Shown one piece after another: positions 46,440 to 58,210 of a stretch of DNA of 64,000 nucleotides. The notes under the pieces were generated by a model. That model was not told the origin of the DNA, searched no databases, and was given only the letters and a program-made list of their open reading frames with translations. A program made the position numbers and the translations under genes. Each line of letters starts with the position of its first letter. Within the stretch, counting starts at the first letter, position 1. Source of the DNA: Climacteris rufus (lineage: Eukaryota; Chordata; Aves; Passeriformes; Climacteridae); the NCBI GenBank assembly GCA_013398175.1, contig VZRZ01001925.1, forward strand, positions 1,369,118 through 1,433,117. The letters are read 5' to 3'.

Positions 46440-46960
46440 TGCTGGCTCGGTGTGGGATGGAGGTTATTTGCTTCACAGTAGCTGCTGAGGGCCTGGTTTG
46501 GATAACACAGGGATGTTTTAGTCACTGCTGAGCACAGCCAAGGCCTGTTCTGCTCCTCATCCCATCCCACCAGTGAGGGGAATAGGAGTGTACAAGAAGT
46601 TGGAAGGGAATCCCTTGGGACCAAAGGAACATGCCATGTCAGATGGCATCCTGCTCAGCGTGTATGGGGAGGAGAAGGAAGGGAGAACATCCAGAATGGT
46701 GGCATTTGTCTTCCCAAGTCACCATCATATATACCCTGCTGTCCTGCTGAACACCTGCCTGCCCATGGGAAGGGGGGAATTAATTCCTTGTTGGCTTTGT
46801 TTGTGTGCATAGCTTTTTCTTTCTCTGTTACACCGTCTTTATCTCAGCCCAGGAGTTCTCTCACTGTTGACCTCCCAATTCTTCTCTCTCCCATCCCACC
46901 AGAGAGGAGTGGGCAAGCAGCTGAATGGGAAGAGTTGCTGACTGGGGTTTGATCACAACA
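46440..46960 (+). mobile_element. Decayed avian ERVL-type LTR
   Basis: The order of blocks matches the LTR of avian ERVL elements as I know them. These are GGGATGGAGGTTATTTGCTTCACAGTAGCTG, 'ATAACACAGGGATGTTTTAGTCACTGCTGAG', 'TCTGCTCCTCATCCCATCCCACCAG', 'TTTGTCTTCCCAAGTCACC', 'GCTGAACACCTGCCTGCCCATGGGAA', 'TTAATTCCTTGTTGGCTTTG', 'ACCGTCTTTATCTCAGCCCAGGAGTT', 'CTCCCATCCCACCAG' and a final 'GGGGTTTGATCACAACA'. It ends with the expected ...CACAACA at 46960. CpGs of the family are mostly lost, so it is old. A segment between GGCCTGGTTTGG and ATAACAC seems deleted. No gag-pol lies adjacent, consistent with a solo LTR. The 5' boundary is approximate and I could not find a clean target duplication. 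Confidence 0.85.
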
Positions 46961-49900
46961 GTGATTTAATAGTGATGCTGGAAAAGGATTGCATCAGCCC
47001 CCAAACACTTTCTCTAAGTTCCAATTTCTCTGTCCATTGGTTTTCTGGTGTGGGGCTGCCCCAGGTGGAGCTTGCCTTCAGCTCTTTGATGGTGCCTGAC
47101 CAAGTCCCAGCTGAGACAGCCCAGCACGGAGGGGACTGAGGGCACCTGAGCTTCCTCGGTGCCCCAGCAGTGAATTCACTGCAGCCAGGGAGGCTGCAGG
47201 TGCCAACCATCCCTGCTCACGCTGACAAGTCCCCAAGCAGCAGGCACAGTGATTATCCTGCCACAAGAGAGCTGCAAGCTCACCTTCAGCATGGCACAGG
47301 TGAGTATTAAATGCTCTTCCTTGCAGTCCTACTGTTCCACACCATCATGAGGATGCACGGAGGACTGGGAGAAAGTCAGGGAAGGTTGTGTCTTTTTGCT
47401 CCCCTGTGTGCTGAAGACTAATTTAGAACACATTAATTACATATGGATATGCCTGAAAGCCAGCAGAGCAGTGAGCAAATGTCCTGGAGGTAATTGAGGA
47501 CTGCAACAAGAAAGCTATTTTGGCAGGCTTTTCTTTGCAGGGTGGGGCACAGCAGGAGACTGGAAGGGGGCAGAGCACAGAGCATCCCTCCTGGACACTG
47601 CAGCACTGGCATCACCCCCATGGGATTCAGCCGCTGCAGCAAAGGGACCCATCCAGCCCAGAGCAGTGATCCACCCCTGAAGGGCTGACAGGAACACACT
47701 GAGAAGGATATTCCTACTCAGATCTCTATCCAAATACACATCCCTCACACAACTGCTCTCCTTTTTCCCTTACTCCTGCCTCTTCTCCTTCAGAGGATCC
47801 TGACATCAAGAAAACCCAGTGACAAACCTCCCCTAAGCCCAGCAGAGGCTATAACTGGGACTAGGTCAAGTCTGTGTCCCATTTCAAAGCACTTCACCTT
47901 CCAACTCACCTTTACCCATCTCCCCCATGCACCCAGCCCTCAAATACTTCCCTTGGAGCAGAAACATTAGACAGGAGAATGAACTAGATTTTGTATCTAT
48001 ATCAGCCAGGTGTTTTCCCCACACACACACCTCCAGCAGTCATCTCACAGCCCTGGTGCATTAAAAAAAAATATATGAAACCTCTGCTCTTACCACATCC
48101 AGAAAGTCAACAAAACTGGAGCTTTAGACCTGTTAACTTTCAAGCAAAAGCCCCCAAACCTCAGCTCTTCCCAAAGGCAGTTTACTGAGGTGTCTGGAGC
48201 CCTTAATGAACCAACACCCAGTGCTGTTTTATGAAAATCTGCCCCATGACAAATCACCCAGTGCTGCACTGAGCACAGCTGCTGGACCACACACCACATT
48301 CCAGCCCCAGCTCCCTTGCTGGGGTTGCCATTCTGCTCCCATGCAATAACTGGGTGCCCTCTGGGGGGGTGGTGTGCTCAGCACAGGCACAGCACAGGTT
48401 TGCACCAGCCCTCCTCTCCCCCTCACCTGGGGAAGTGCCCCTTGCACCACTGCACCAGCTCCTGGGTAAACTTGTGGTTGGGGTATTTTATGTAAATGTT
48501 CCACAGTGGAGAATATTTCAGAGGAAATAAAAATTTCCTTCTCCCCACCCACCATGCAAAGATTCTGCTGTTCAGGCAGAAACACTTTGTGCTCAGCACC
48601 TACTTAGGCCCTTCCTGAGCTGCTCCAGTTTTCCCAAAATTCTCTTAAATTTTGTACAAAAGGAAAAGTGCGAACTCTCTCCCCCACTTTTTGACCTACA
48701 TTCATTTATCAAATTGTGGCTAAAAATAGCACAAACTATGCACAAATATTTAAACTGGTTTTGCACTTTCTCTCTCACCATCTATTTTAAGACTGCTTTA
48801 GCACTCTTCAAAATACAACAAATGAGGGGTATGTGGTGGGTGGAAGGGAACATTGCCATCCCATCAGTGAGGCCACAGATGCTCCTCCAGCTCAGAGACA
48901 GAGCCCCAGAAGGAATTGGATTAACAGGACTTGTGCTCATACCCCAGGGATCAGCTTGTGGTGAGCAGCTGCAGTTTGGAAGGGCTCAGGGTTGGGTTAG
49001 GGGGTGGCCCTGCTCCTCTCCAGGGTCAGCTTGGGCAGAATTAACCCTCCAGCCCTGCAGCAGGGGCAGGACAAGTCTGGGGTCACCCTGGTGCTCACTC
49101 ATGGCAACCCTGAGCAAGCAGCACCTCTCCCTTTTTGTCTCACAGCACAGAGCTCCCATGGCCAGTGCTGGCAGGCAGGAATGCCTCAGGTCACAGTGCA
49201 AAGCAGCCCTCAGCCCCAAAAACTTCATAACCACTCCACACCCTGCCCATCTCCTGAGCTCCTCATGATAAAACACCTATTCCAGCACAGAAAGAACTGT
49301 AACAAGCTTTTTCCCAAAACTCAGTGAACTTACAGATGAAGCCTTTGTGAGCATTTGTCTGGATTTTAGATAAAGCAAGAACCTCTTATGGTGCCTGTCC
49401 AGCTCCTGGCAGCCAACCCACACCATGTTTGCAACCTGTGAATGACTCAGTCTGCCAACCTTTTCCTGACTGCAGAAACCTGTATTATTTACACACAGAG
49501 AACTGGCACTCCAGGAAAAGCAGAAGCAGGAGGATTTCCCCCTGACCTTGCCTAGGAAAGCAAAACCAGTGAGTATTTGGCCAAAGGCTAGAGAGAAACT
49601 CTTGAAAAAGTGGGTTAAAAACGAGTGCTTTGCATGGGAATAGTTACAGACAGATGCACCTCTGAGCAAAGCAGCTGCTGAGCTGAAGCAGAGGAGCCCT
49701 GGGCAGTCCATGACTGATCTCCCAGCTCCTCTACCTCCCTGCCCTTGCAGTTGTTTCTGCAGCTGGGGCAGGGCACAGGAGGAGGATGTCACCTGCAACA
49801 GGGCCTTGAGGAGGAGTGAAGGCTGGAATGATTTTACCCCTGCAGTGCAGCAAAGTGTGCCTGATATCACAGCTGTGTGAGGGGACTTGTAACCTTTCCC

Positions 49901-52900
49901 TTTTGTTTCACTCTCCCAGCCACCACTCCAGTTCTTCATCTTCCTCAGGAGCTCTGGGCTGGCCCAGAGGAACAGAGGGATCCTGCCAGCCTGTGGATTT
50001 TGCAGGAAGGATCCTGCCCTGGCATTAAAGAACAGCCCTCCAGGCAGTCTCAAGGCTGGTTACAAGCACTGGTCAGCACCTTGATGCAGCCATAAAAGCC
50101 ACAGCTGTTCCACCAGGAAGCAACTCAGCACCCCAGGGAAGAACACCAGCATCTCACTGAAGTCCCAAACCTGCATTACAGAGGGGTTTTAGTCTTGATG
50201 CACACTCATCCCCAGGGGTTTGACCACAAATATCACAGCTCAGCCCTGCCCATCAAATCCTCTCTCTCCTCTCCAAGCCCAGCCCCTCCCAGGTTGGCCA
50301 GAGCAGCCTCCCAGGCTCTCACAGGTGCCCAGTCAGTGCAGAAGGTGGCCACAATGGCAACAGATTTTGGTACTTGATCATCAGGCCAGCATGGCAGAGG
50401 GGGAATGAAAGTGAATTTCAGTGTCAGCTTTGAGCTGACAGCAGCAGCTGTGGGTGTCCTTCAGAGCATCAGGGATCTGAGACTGGAAGGAGAACCAGAA
50501 CCAGAGAGGAGCTGAGGTGCAGCAGCCCAAATGCCTGCCCAGGGACCATGCCCAGCCCTTCCTTCACACTCAGCCTGACCAAGATCTGTCCAAGCAGCCT
50601 GCCTGAACCTTCTCCTTCAGGCCACAGCTCATCTCCACAAGAGCTGGCAGGGACAGTGCTCCCAGTGCCCCCGGACATTCCCCCACAGCCTGAGCCTCTT
50701 GCACTCACCCTGGAGCTCAAATAAAGTGCTGTCAGGTGCCAGTGCAGATCTGGGGGGGACTGAGCACCCTGCCAGAGCAGTCTCCCGCACCTTATTACAA
50801 TATTTATTTAAAGAAACCAACCCTTTCACTTCTCAGCAGGCAGCATCTCATTAAATGTGTTGGGTTACTGGCTGCACCAAGCAGCTGCTGCAGTGTTAGA
50901 GCTCCTTGTCACCTTATTACAATCCACTGCCAGCTGCTTCCAGCACTCCTTCCCTCCCCTCAGTTCATCCTTATTTCTGCACTCTGTGCTTCCTCAGCTC
51001 TTCTATCCCTCCCTCCCTGCCCCATCAGTAGCTGTGCTTCAGAGCATATCACAGGCAGCCTCTCCTGCTTTAAAACTCTGCCAGCAGCTGGAAGCAGAGT
51101 GGCATCTCACTCTGAGACCTGAAAATCAGCCCCTAAATCTTGCAGCAGCCTGGCACAACCAACACCTCAGTCTTCAGAAGCTGAGAACAGCAGAAAGAAA
51201 ATATGGTGGGAAATGAGTGAAAGCATTTCTTTACTCTGGACAACTTCCAACTCCCACAGAGCGAGGTCTGCACAGCAACAGCAAGCTTTGCTCACCTGGA
51301 AATGGTCCTGAGGGTACTGGCAGCTTCCAGAGTTGTGGCATCAGCACATGGACCTTGCAACAACCCTTTCCCCTTGCACAAACCCTGCACCCTCCCCAGG
51401 GTCTGAGCTCACATTTCACTCCTCATCCAGCCATGCAGCAAATAAGAAAATTTCAGGGAGAAACTGATATCAGCTCTTTCATTAATAAAAAGCATTAAGC
51501 ACAAATGAAATAAAACAAAAGCTGACCCACCTGGAGATAAAGTGTTGAGAAGCAGCAAGAAGGGGCTGCTCTGCAAAGGAAGATGAGCCAGGAGCCAAGG
51601 GGGGCAGCAATCCCATCATCCAGGGGGGCTCAGTCCCAGAGCAGTTTTGGGGACAGTGATTGTCACCATGCACATCCATAATGGTGAAGAAAGTCCAAAT
51701 ACAGCCCTGAAGGCAGAGCCAAGGTGCAAAGCAAGAGGTAAGGCACCCACACAGTCCAAGCAAGAAAAGAAGAAAGCTGAGAGCCTGAGCTTAAATACAC
51801 CCCTGGCTATGGGCTGGAGGTGGGTGGGTCACCTGCTCCCAGGTGAGGCTGGTCAGGGTGTTTAGAGCCTGGAAAGGATGCAGACCTCCAGGAGAGCTCT
51901 CCTTCATGATCTGGGGGCTTGGTCAGGGTACCAGAGCCATCACCATGGGAGGCTGCAGGATAACATTAAGCTCCTCTTATACTTTGAAATTTCATGTGCT
52001 TAACCCCTGTGGTTAATTGCACCCTACTTGCACTAATTACACCACAAAATTCCGGATTTGGGAGCTGATGAATTATCAGTGCATTCCCTGAATGAGCTGT
52101 CCCTGGAGTGCTGCCTGGACAGGAGCACATCACTCTGCTGGTGTCAGCCCAGAGCCACCAGAGTTCCCCAGCCTGGAGCCAAGGACCAGTGCTGCTGGTC
52201 CAGCATGGGGGGAGCAGAGTGCAAACCCCCACCCACAAATCCTGATTGAAACCACACATTGCTGAAACCTCTCTCCTCTGGATCCTTCTCATCCAGGAGG
52301 TTTGTCCTCATGCTGATCATTTCCACTTGTGCCAAACTTCACTCCTTTATACTTCTTCTCTCCTTCACTTCCTGGGCCCCATGCAAATAATCCATAATAA
52401 GCAGCTGTTGTTTATCAGGCTGTACATTTGCAACAAAAACAATCCAAACTCTTCCTCCTCCTCTAAAAGAAAATGAATAAATAAAGGTAAAAAAAAATCC
52501 TCCAAGCACAGAACAAAATAAGAATGGGAATGGCAGGTTTCAGGCAAAACCAGATAAACCACCCCAATTTCTCTGGGTCAGAAAATGGGTTAGAAGGGGG
52601 ACAAGGCTGGGGTTCCCATACTTGTACCAACCACTCTCAAAGTGATCCTGCAGCTCTTAATGACAGTATGAGAACATGAGGATTTGTGCTTAGAGAATTG
52701 TTTCCTTTAAAACCCTTTGGGTGCTTTTAAAGGCTCTAATTCATTAACCTTTCTTTGGCTGAGACCAGCTAATGGATATCCAGAAATGCAAAAAGCAATT
52801 AGACAAATTCATGGGGAAAAAATTCCATCAACATTATTAACCACAGCCCCTCAAGAAAGTGCCTGAGCTGCAGGCAGGGAGAGAGGCTGTGGGCTGGGGA

Positions 52901-55775
52901 GGTGCAGCTGCTGTTTTCCCTGAATCCCACCCATTCCCTGGGCTGCTTTTGCAGATGACTGTGCTGGGGCAGACAGACCTTTGCTGCAATAGGTAATCAC
53001 TGTCCCCAAATTAAGCTTTATTGATGGCAAAGCCCAAGAATGGCTGACCTTTCTGAGGCCTCACTGTATACAGAAAATACTCAGATTTTCATTTGGCCAC
53101 AAGACAGCTCCCGTGGAGAGGGAGATGGGTTGGAGAAGGTCACTTTTGGGATGGCTGGTGCAGCTCCTGCAGCAGCTCAGCAAGGCAGCGCCTCACACGG
53201 GCATCAGGTGTGGCAGGGCTGCCTCCTGTGCTCAGCCAGGCAGAACTGGGACAGACACCCTCACACTGAGCCCCTTCCCTGCTACCAAAGGAATTCACAT
53301 CCCTAAGGACACAGCCCCAAGGACTGGTGTGAACTGGAAGCTCTAGGGTGATGCAGGTAATGGTGACACCACTAATGCTGTCTGAGTGAGCTCTGTCTAA
53401 GGCACAGCACCTCTGCAAGGAGAGCCTCTGAAAAGCAGGAAATGGGAACAAATGAGTGATGATGGATGTGAACAAGCCCTCAGCTCTGACCCAGGGAATG
53501 AGACAGGATGAGGGCTGCATGAATCCTCTGTTTATCTAGGAAAAAAGGAGCCACCTCCAAATGCACACCCTGCTCTGCCTGGGACTTGGGGCACACGAAG
53601 AGCGGGGGACTGAAAATTGGTGGGATTTCTAGGGTCCTTTATGAGCCTTTTCCAGAGCTTGTCTGCATGTGATGGTCTCCAGGGAGACCAAGTTATTATT
53701 AAACCAGAGTGTGGCCTCCTTCCCCCAGGATGCCCACACTGGCTTCAGCTGGCTGCAGAAAGCCAGGCCTGGACACCATCACACACCCAGAATACCCCCA
53801 GCTCCCAGAGAGGGACAAAAAGGGAGAAGATGTTAAAGAAGACACAAACTAGAAGAAGTAACAGCTATCAAAAGCCTTTAATAAATAACTTAGGGCTGCA
53901 GAGGTTTGTGTTTCCCAGATTTAATGTGCTCTGTACAGGGACAAGGTGCTGTGAGCCATCTCCCCTGGTGTTCAGTGCAGTATCCAGGGCACCAACGTGG
54001 TAATCACAAAAGTGGAAGCCATGGGAGCTCCAGTGGGAGATGAAGAGCCCAGTTATGGGTTCTGGCTGACACCTACCAAAGTTGTCGACTCCCTTACACA
54101 GTGGGGACAGATTCCTGCCAGCCAGGGCTACCTGATCCAGCTTCCCTGAGGAGAGACTGACTGGATCCTTCCTGAGACCCCTTTCACTCCACATTTCTGT
54201 ACTCCCTCTCTCATTTGTATTTCCCAGTAGTTTTCAGATGGCAATAGCAGATTTTCAGCTATTTGATCCAGACCTTTATCCAGCAGGTGAACAGAATTGC
54301 AGGCACTTATGGATGTGGGTGGGAAACCACAACACTGGCTACCCCAGAGGCCAATTTGCAGGCTGCTAAAAGCTGGTCAAGAGATGTGGATCTCTGCCAA
54401 AGAGTTTCTGGGGCAACCACAACCATTAATCACCAGCTGGGAAAATATTGGCCAAGTCCTTCGGGCGAGTTCCATCCCTGCAATGCCTGAGGGAGAGCTG
54501 TGTAATCCTACCAGGGAGGCTGATGGCCACCAAGGCTGGGGCTGCAGGAGGTTTCTTCTGACTGTGTGTGAAGGGAATTAGAACTGGGGAAGTACAGGAG
54601 ATCTGTGGGATGGTGGAGGGAAGGCTGTAAGGGAGGAGCTGCCCCTGACAGTGCACAGGTTCACTGGTGCAGGGGTGGGTCTGGGGGGGAGAGGCTGAGC
54701 TGCAGTCAGCCCGTGGAGTGCACGGCAGATGTGTCCCCAGGAGCCACAGCTGGATGGAGGCTGTCACCCAGCAGCTCTGCCCCAGCTGCCTGGATCTGCT
54801 GGAGCACAAGGAGGGAGATGCCCACTTTCTCCTGCTGGCTGCCACCACTGCCTGGGCAGGGGCTGCAGGGACCAAGAGGTCTGCGAGAGGAAGAGGAGGA
54901 GGGCTGATTACAGTCCAAAAACACATTAGAGAGCACTGAAGGGCATTTTCTCAGAGTGCTTGTGTCATTATTCAGCAGATACAGAAGAAATGAAATCAAA
55001 GAGACTGAAAGCTCAAATTAAAACAGACTTTGATGTTGAAATGGATTTTTTACAGTTGTAACAACAAGACTCTTGGGAAATGGGTGGATGGCAGTGTCAG
55101 CCTCTGCTGGCCCTTCCCCTGGCCAGGACCTGTGGCCCCAGCAGCAGTCCTGCTCTCATCCCTGCCCAGAGAAGGCAGGGGACAGGGTCACAGTGCTGCT
55201 GCTGCTGCTGCACAGGGCTCCAGCTTTGCTGACAGAGCTCACCATCAAAGCTCTCCACATGGTGGCTCAGCTCTACTGCATCTTCACTGTTGTTTTTTTC
55301 TCTTCCTTCCCCGTTCCCCACTTTACATCTCCCCATTTCATGTCATTCCTCCCCCTGTTTGTTATAAAAAATGCACGAGTCTCATTTCCCTCAGATGCCC
55401 TCTTTGTATCACTGCAACTCTTCTCATCAGGCATTCAGCATCATGTGTGCCTCAGGTCTGCTCTGGAGCCAACCTCCCCTGGCATTCCCAGCAGCTGCCT
55501 TGTCCAGATACCTGTTTACAAGTCAAGGCACTTACTGGGTGCGTTGGTGTTCTGGCTGTTGTGTTTTGTTGGGTTTTTTTATCACAGCTTCTGAAACATC
55601 TGCTGTTTATAAATTATTTCTTTTGAATGTCATAATCTTTTTGGTTGTGTGAGCGAACAGGCACCTCTGAGCAGTGCTGCCAGCACTTGGAATTGGCAGC
55701 TACTCCAAACACTCTGCTGGGATGAGGTGTGCAGAGCCTTGTCCCCAAGCACAGATGTGTGTGCATGCACATATA
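46961..55775. other. Unique non-coding DNA, no gene recognised
   Basis: This is the longest repeat-free interval. A donor-like CACAG|GTGAGTAT at 47297 follows a short open frame. The window's longest open frame (49277-50053, minus) lies here, and two overlapping plus-strand frames of 170-200 codons lie at 55030-55626 around a GCT run. None shows a domain I recognise. Confidence 0.5.
55195..55211 (+). repeat. Short (GCT)n trinucleotide run
   Basis: Five GCT units plus GC. It lies inside an open frame that would read it as Ala or Leu repeats, but there is no other coding evidence. Confidence 0.85.
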
Positions 55776-55945
55776 GAGGGTGGTGAGGCACTGGAATGGG
55801 TTGTCCAGAGAAGCTGTCCCTGGTAATGTTCAGAGCCAAGGTGCACAGGGCTTGGAGCAACCTGATCTGGTGGGTGGTACCCCATGACAGTGGGGTGGAA
55901 TGGGACGAGTTTTAAGGCCTTTTCCAACCATTCTCTGATTCTATG
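55776..55945 (+). mobile_element. CR1 LINE fragment, 3' end
   Basis: In sense: GAGGGTGGTGAGGCACTGGAATGGGTTGTCCAGAGAAGCTG, then 'CAGGGCTTGGAGCAACCTGATCTGG', 'TGGTACCCCATGACAGTGGGGTGGAATGGGACGAG', and the tail 'TTTTAAGGCCTTTTCCAACCATTCTCTGATTCTATGTAC'. 5'-truncated CR1 with its terminal repeat. A (CA)-rich patch follows. Confidence 0.93.
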
Positions 55946-57662
55946 TACACACACAGCCCTTCTCTGTGCCATGGAGAACCCTTCAGAGTCACCTCCAAGC
56001 CACAAGACACCCCAGAGACAACCAACACACGGGCACAAGCTCCAGTCTCCACCAACCCTGACACCCAAGCCAGGCATGGACACATACAGTGAACCAACCC
56101 ACAAACACACACGTGTATTTTGGGAATTCCTCAAAACACAGCTAGGACCTTACCAGACAGACCTGTCCCAGAGGAATGATGGCCAAAAGCCTCTAACACA
56201 ACAACCAGCCAAGCAAAAAACTCACTCATGTTCAGTCAGCTCATGCTCCTCCATGCAGGAGGAGCTTTGCTCAAATGCTGATGCACTGTGAAAAGCAATG
56301 CCTGGTACTGAAAATCTGCTTATGAAAAGTTAGGAAAGTACAGGGAAATTATAAGAACAAGAACCAAACCATGTAACTGATGCATTTGAACATCAAAGTG
56401 CTTTCAGCCAGCTCTACCCCATTATTTATTGTTTACTCATGGGTTTAATTTTCCTGCTTTGTTTTTTGTTCATTTGTTGTTATTTCCTTGAGAGAACATG
56501 AGAACCCTCTGGGGGATCAGAAGATTTTCTCATTCTGCTTAGTGAAAATTCTCTAATGATTGTAAAAACAATGAAAAAAATCAATAGAGGATTATTATCT
56601 GCAGGGATTCAGCTGCTTTCTGCCTGAGTGACAGCAGAGCTTTGCCAGACTGTGCCCCTGACATTGGCTCCTGCTCTAGTACCCAAGTGGAAAGGAAAGA
56701 GCATGCACTCCTTTTTCACCAGGGAAGGCATATTTTAACTTACTTTGCACTCTGGACACATCCAAGGGTATTTCAGTCCCAACCCAAACTTTAGAACAGC
56801 TCCCTGCACATCACTGCAAGTGAAGGATGGAAAAAACAGGTGGAGCTTACACCAGCTGGGGAGCCCAGGGCATGAGAGTCCTGCAGAGGACTCAGCAATT
56901 TGTCTCCTTCTTTACAGGATTATCTAAGTCCTTTCACAAAGGCAGCTGGAATAGGGGAAGGAAAATCCATCACTTCATTTCCAAACTTCACAGCCACAAA
57001 AGGCTTCTCTAGGGTGATTTCCTTTTGGTTTTGGGCTTTTTTGGGGTGACACATTTGTGCGCTGTGAAAAAAGACCAAGGTGTTGGCACAAAACCACTTC
57101 CCAGAGGCAGGAGCAGGTGAGGTGAGGACAAACTCAAAGAGTTCAATACCCACTGATGGAGGAAAATCTCACTTTTGCCCTAACCCTAAAACGCCTGGCC
57201 AGGAGTTCTCTCATAGAGCAACTTCGCTAGAGTCACATTCTTTTTGTGGTGTGACATCATCTCAGAAGTCAATCAGGCAAAATCGATTAGAGGTCTTTCA
57301 TGTAGGCACAGGGAAGATCACCCACCAGAAACCTTCCAGTCCTTTCTGTCAGGAAAAGTTTGGCTCAGGAAGGACTTTTCAGAAAAGAAATATATGAAAA
57401 AAAATTTTAAAAACCAAACCATAAAAAACCACAAAATAAATCTCTTGAATGCCTTCAAATAAGAGGCTAAAGATATTTTAGAAATAAAACAACCAAACAA
57501 TGATTGAGGAGCAGGAGGAGAGACAATAGAATGAATAATTAGACAATTAGGTTAATCCTCAGGAAATGAGCTAATTCCCAGGTAGATAACAGCCAGGGAC
57601 TGATTAATTGCTATGCCCCAGGAGGTACCATGCAGGGGACAAGGCCTGCTTCAGATCTTCAG

Positions 57663-57759
57663 GAAATGAGCAGGCAAAAGTACATCCTGGGGGCTTCTCC
57701 TCTCCTCTGCCTCCTGGGGCTGGCTGTCCCTGGGATCCTGCCCAGCCCTCCCACTGCAG
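57663..57759 (+). other. Candidate first coding exon with signal-peptide-like start
   Basis: An acceptor-like ATCTTCAG (ends 57662) precedes GAA-ATG at 57666. The frame opens MSRQKYILG, followed by a hydrophobic core ASPLLCLLGLAVPGIL and then a Pro/Ser stretch, shaped like a secretory signal peptide of about 25-30 residues. It reaches CTGCAG|GTCTGA, a possible phase-1 donor at 57760; phase-1 introns commonly follow signal-peptide exons. If the donor is ignored, the frame runs on to a stop near 57872, giving 68 residues from this Met. No family is recognised. Leu-rich frames arise often by chance in GC-rich DNA, so this stays a low-confidence candidate. Confidence 0.15.
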
Positions 57760-58009
57760 GTCTGACGGAGGGGACGATGCTGCAGGAGGTCCCCACACAC
57801 CTCCAGAGCCAGCAGGAACAGACAGTGGGGCAGGAGCTTGGCTTAGATGAAGGCTCCATGCAGCTGGGGTGACCTGAGCTTTGGCTGAGTGCAGTGGAAG
57901 TTACAGGCACAGAAAGCACAAGCCCAGCAGGGATGAGGCAATGCTTCCCATGGACCAATAGCCAGGAAAAACAGCAGGAGCACCATCATGCCTGCAGGCA
58001 CTAGTATTG

Positions 58010-58210
58010 TCTCCTTGAGATTAAGATGAAATGTTATAATCACATTTATCTTGCTTCAATGGAGATATATTAGGGATATAATAAAAGTGGAGTCTGACAT
58101 TCAGATATGAATTCACCACGTCAGATCTGTGTTACGTTATCCTTTATCAGCTGCTTGTATGACATGATTAAGTAACATTATTTTAGTATTCTATTTTAGT
58201 CTTTTACCCT
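58010..58210. promoter_or_regulatory. Candidate conserved non-coding element
   Basis: Repeat-free AT-rich sequence with several TTATC (GATA-type) words and a TTATCAGCTG composite, in which a GATA word runs into an E-box (CAGCTG at 58148-58153). Motif-level evidence only. Confidence 0.2.

Noticed and set aside
55030..55626. Overlapping 198- and 173-codon frames around a GCT run
   Set aside because: Two frames of the same strand are open at once, which reflects low stop density in this composition; no domain is recognised.
57178..57191. Two telomere-like CCCTAA units
   Set aside because: Only two units, isolated, and not followed by further repeats; expected by chance.
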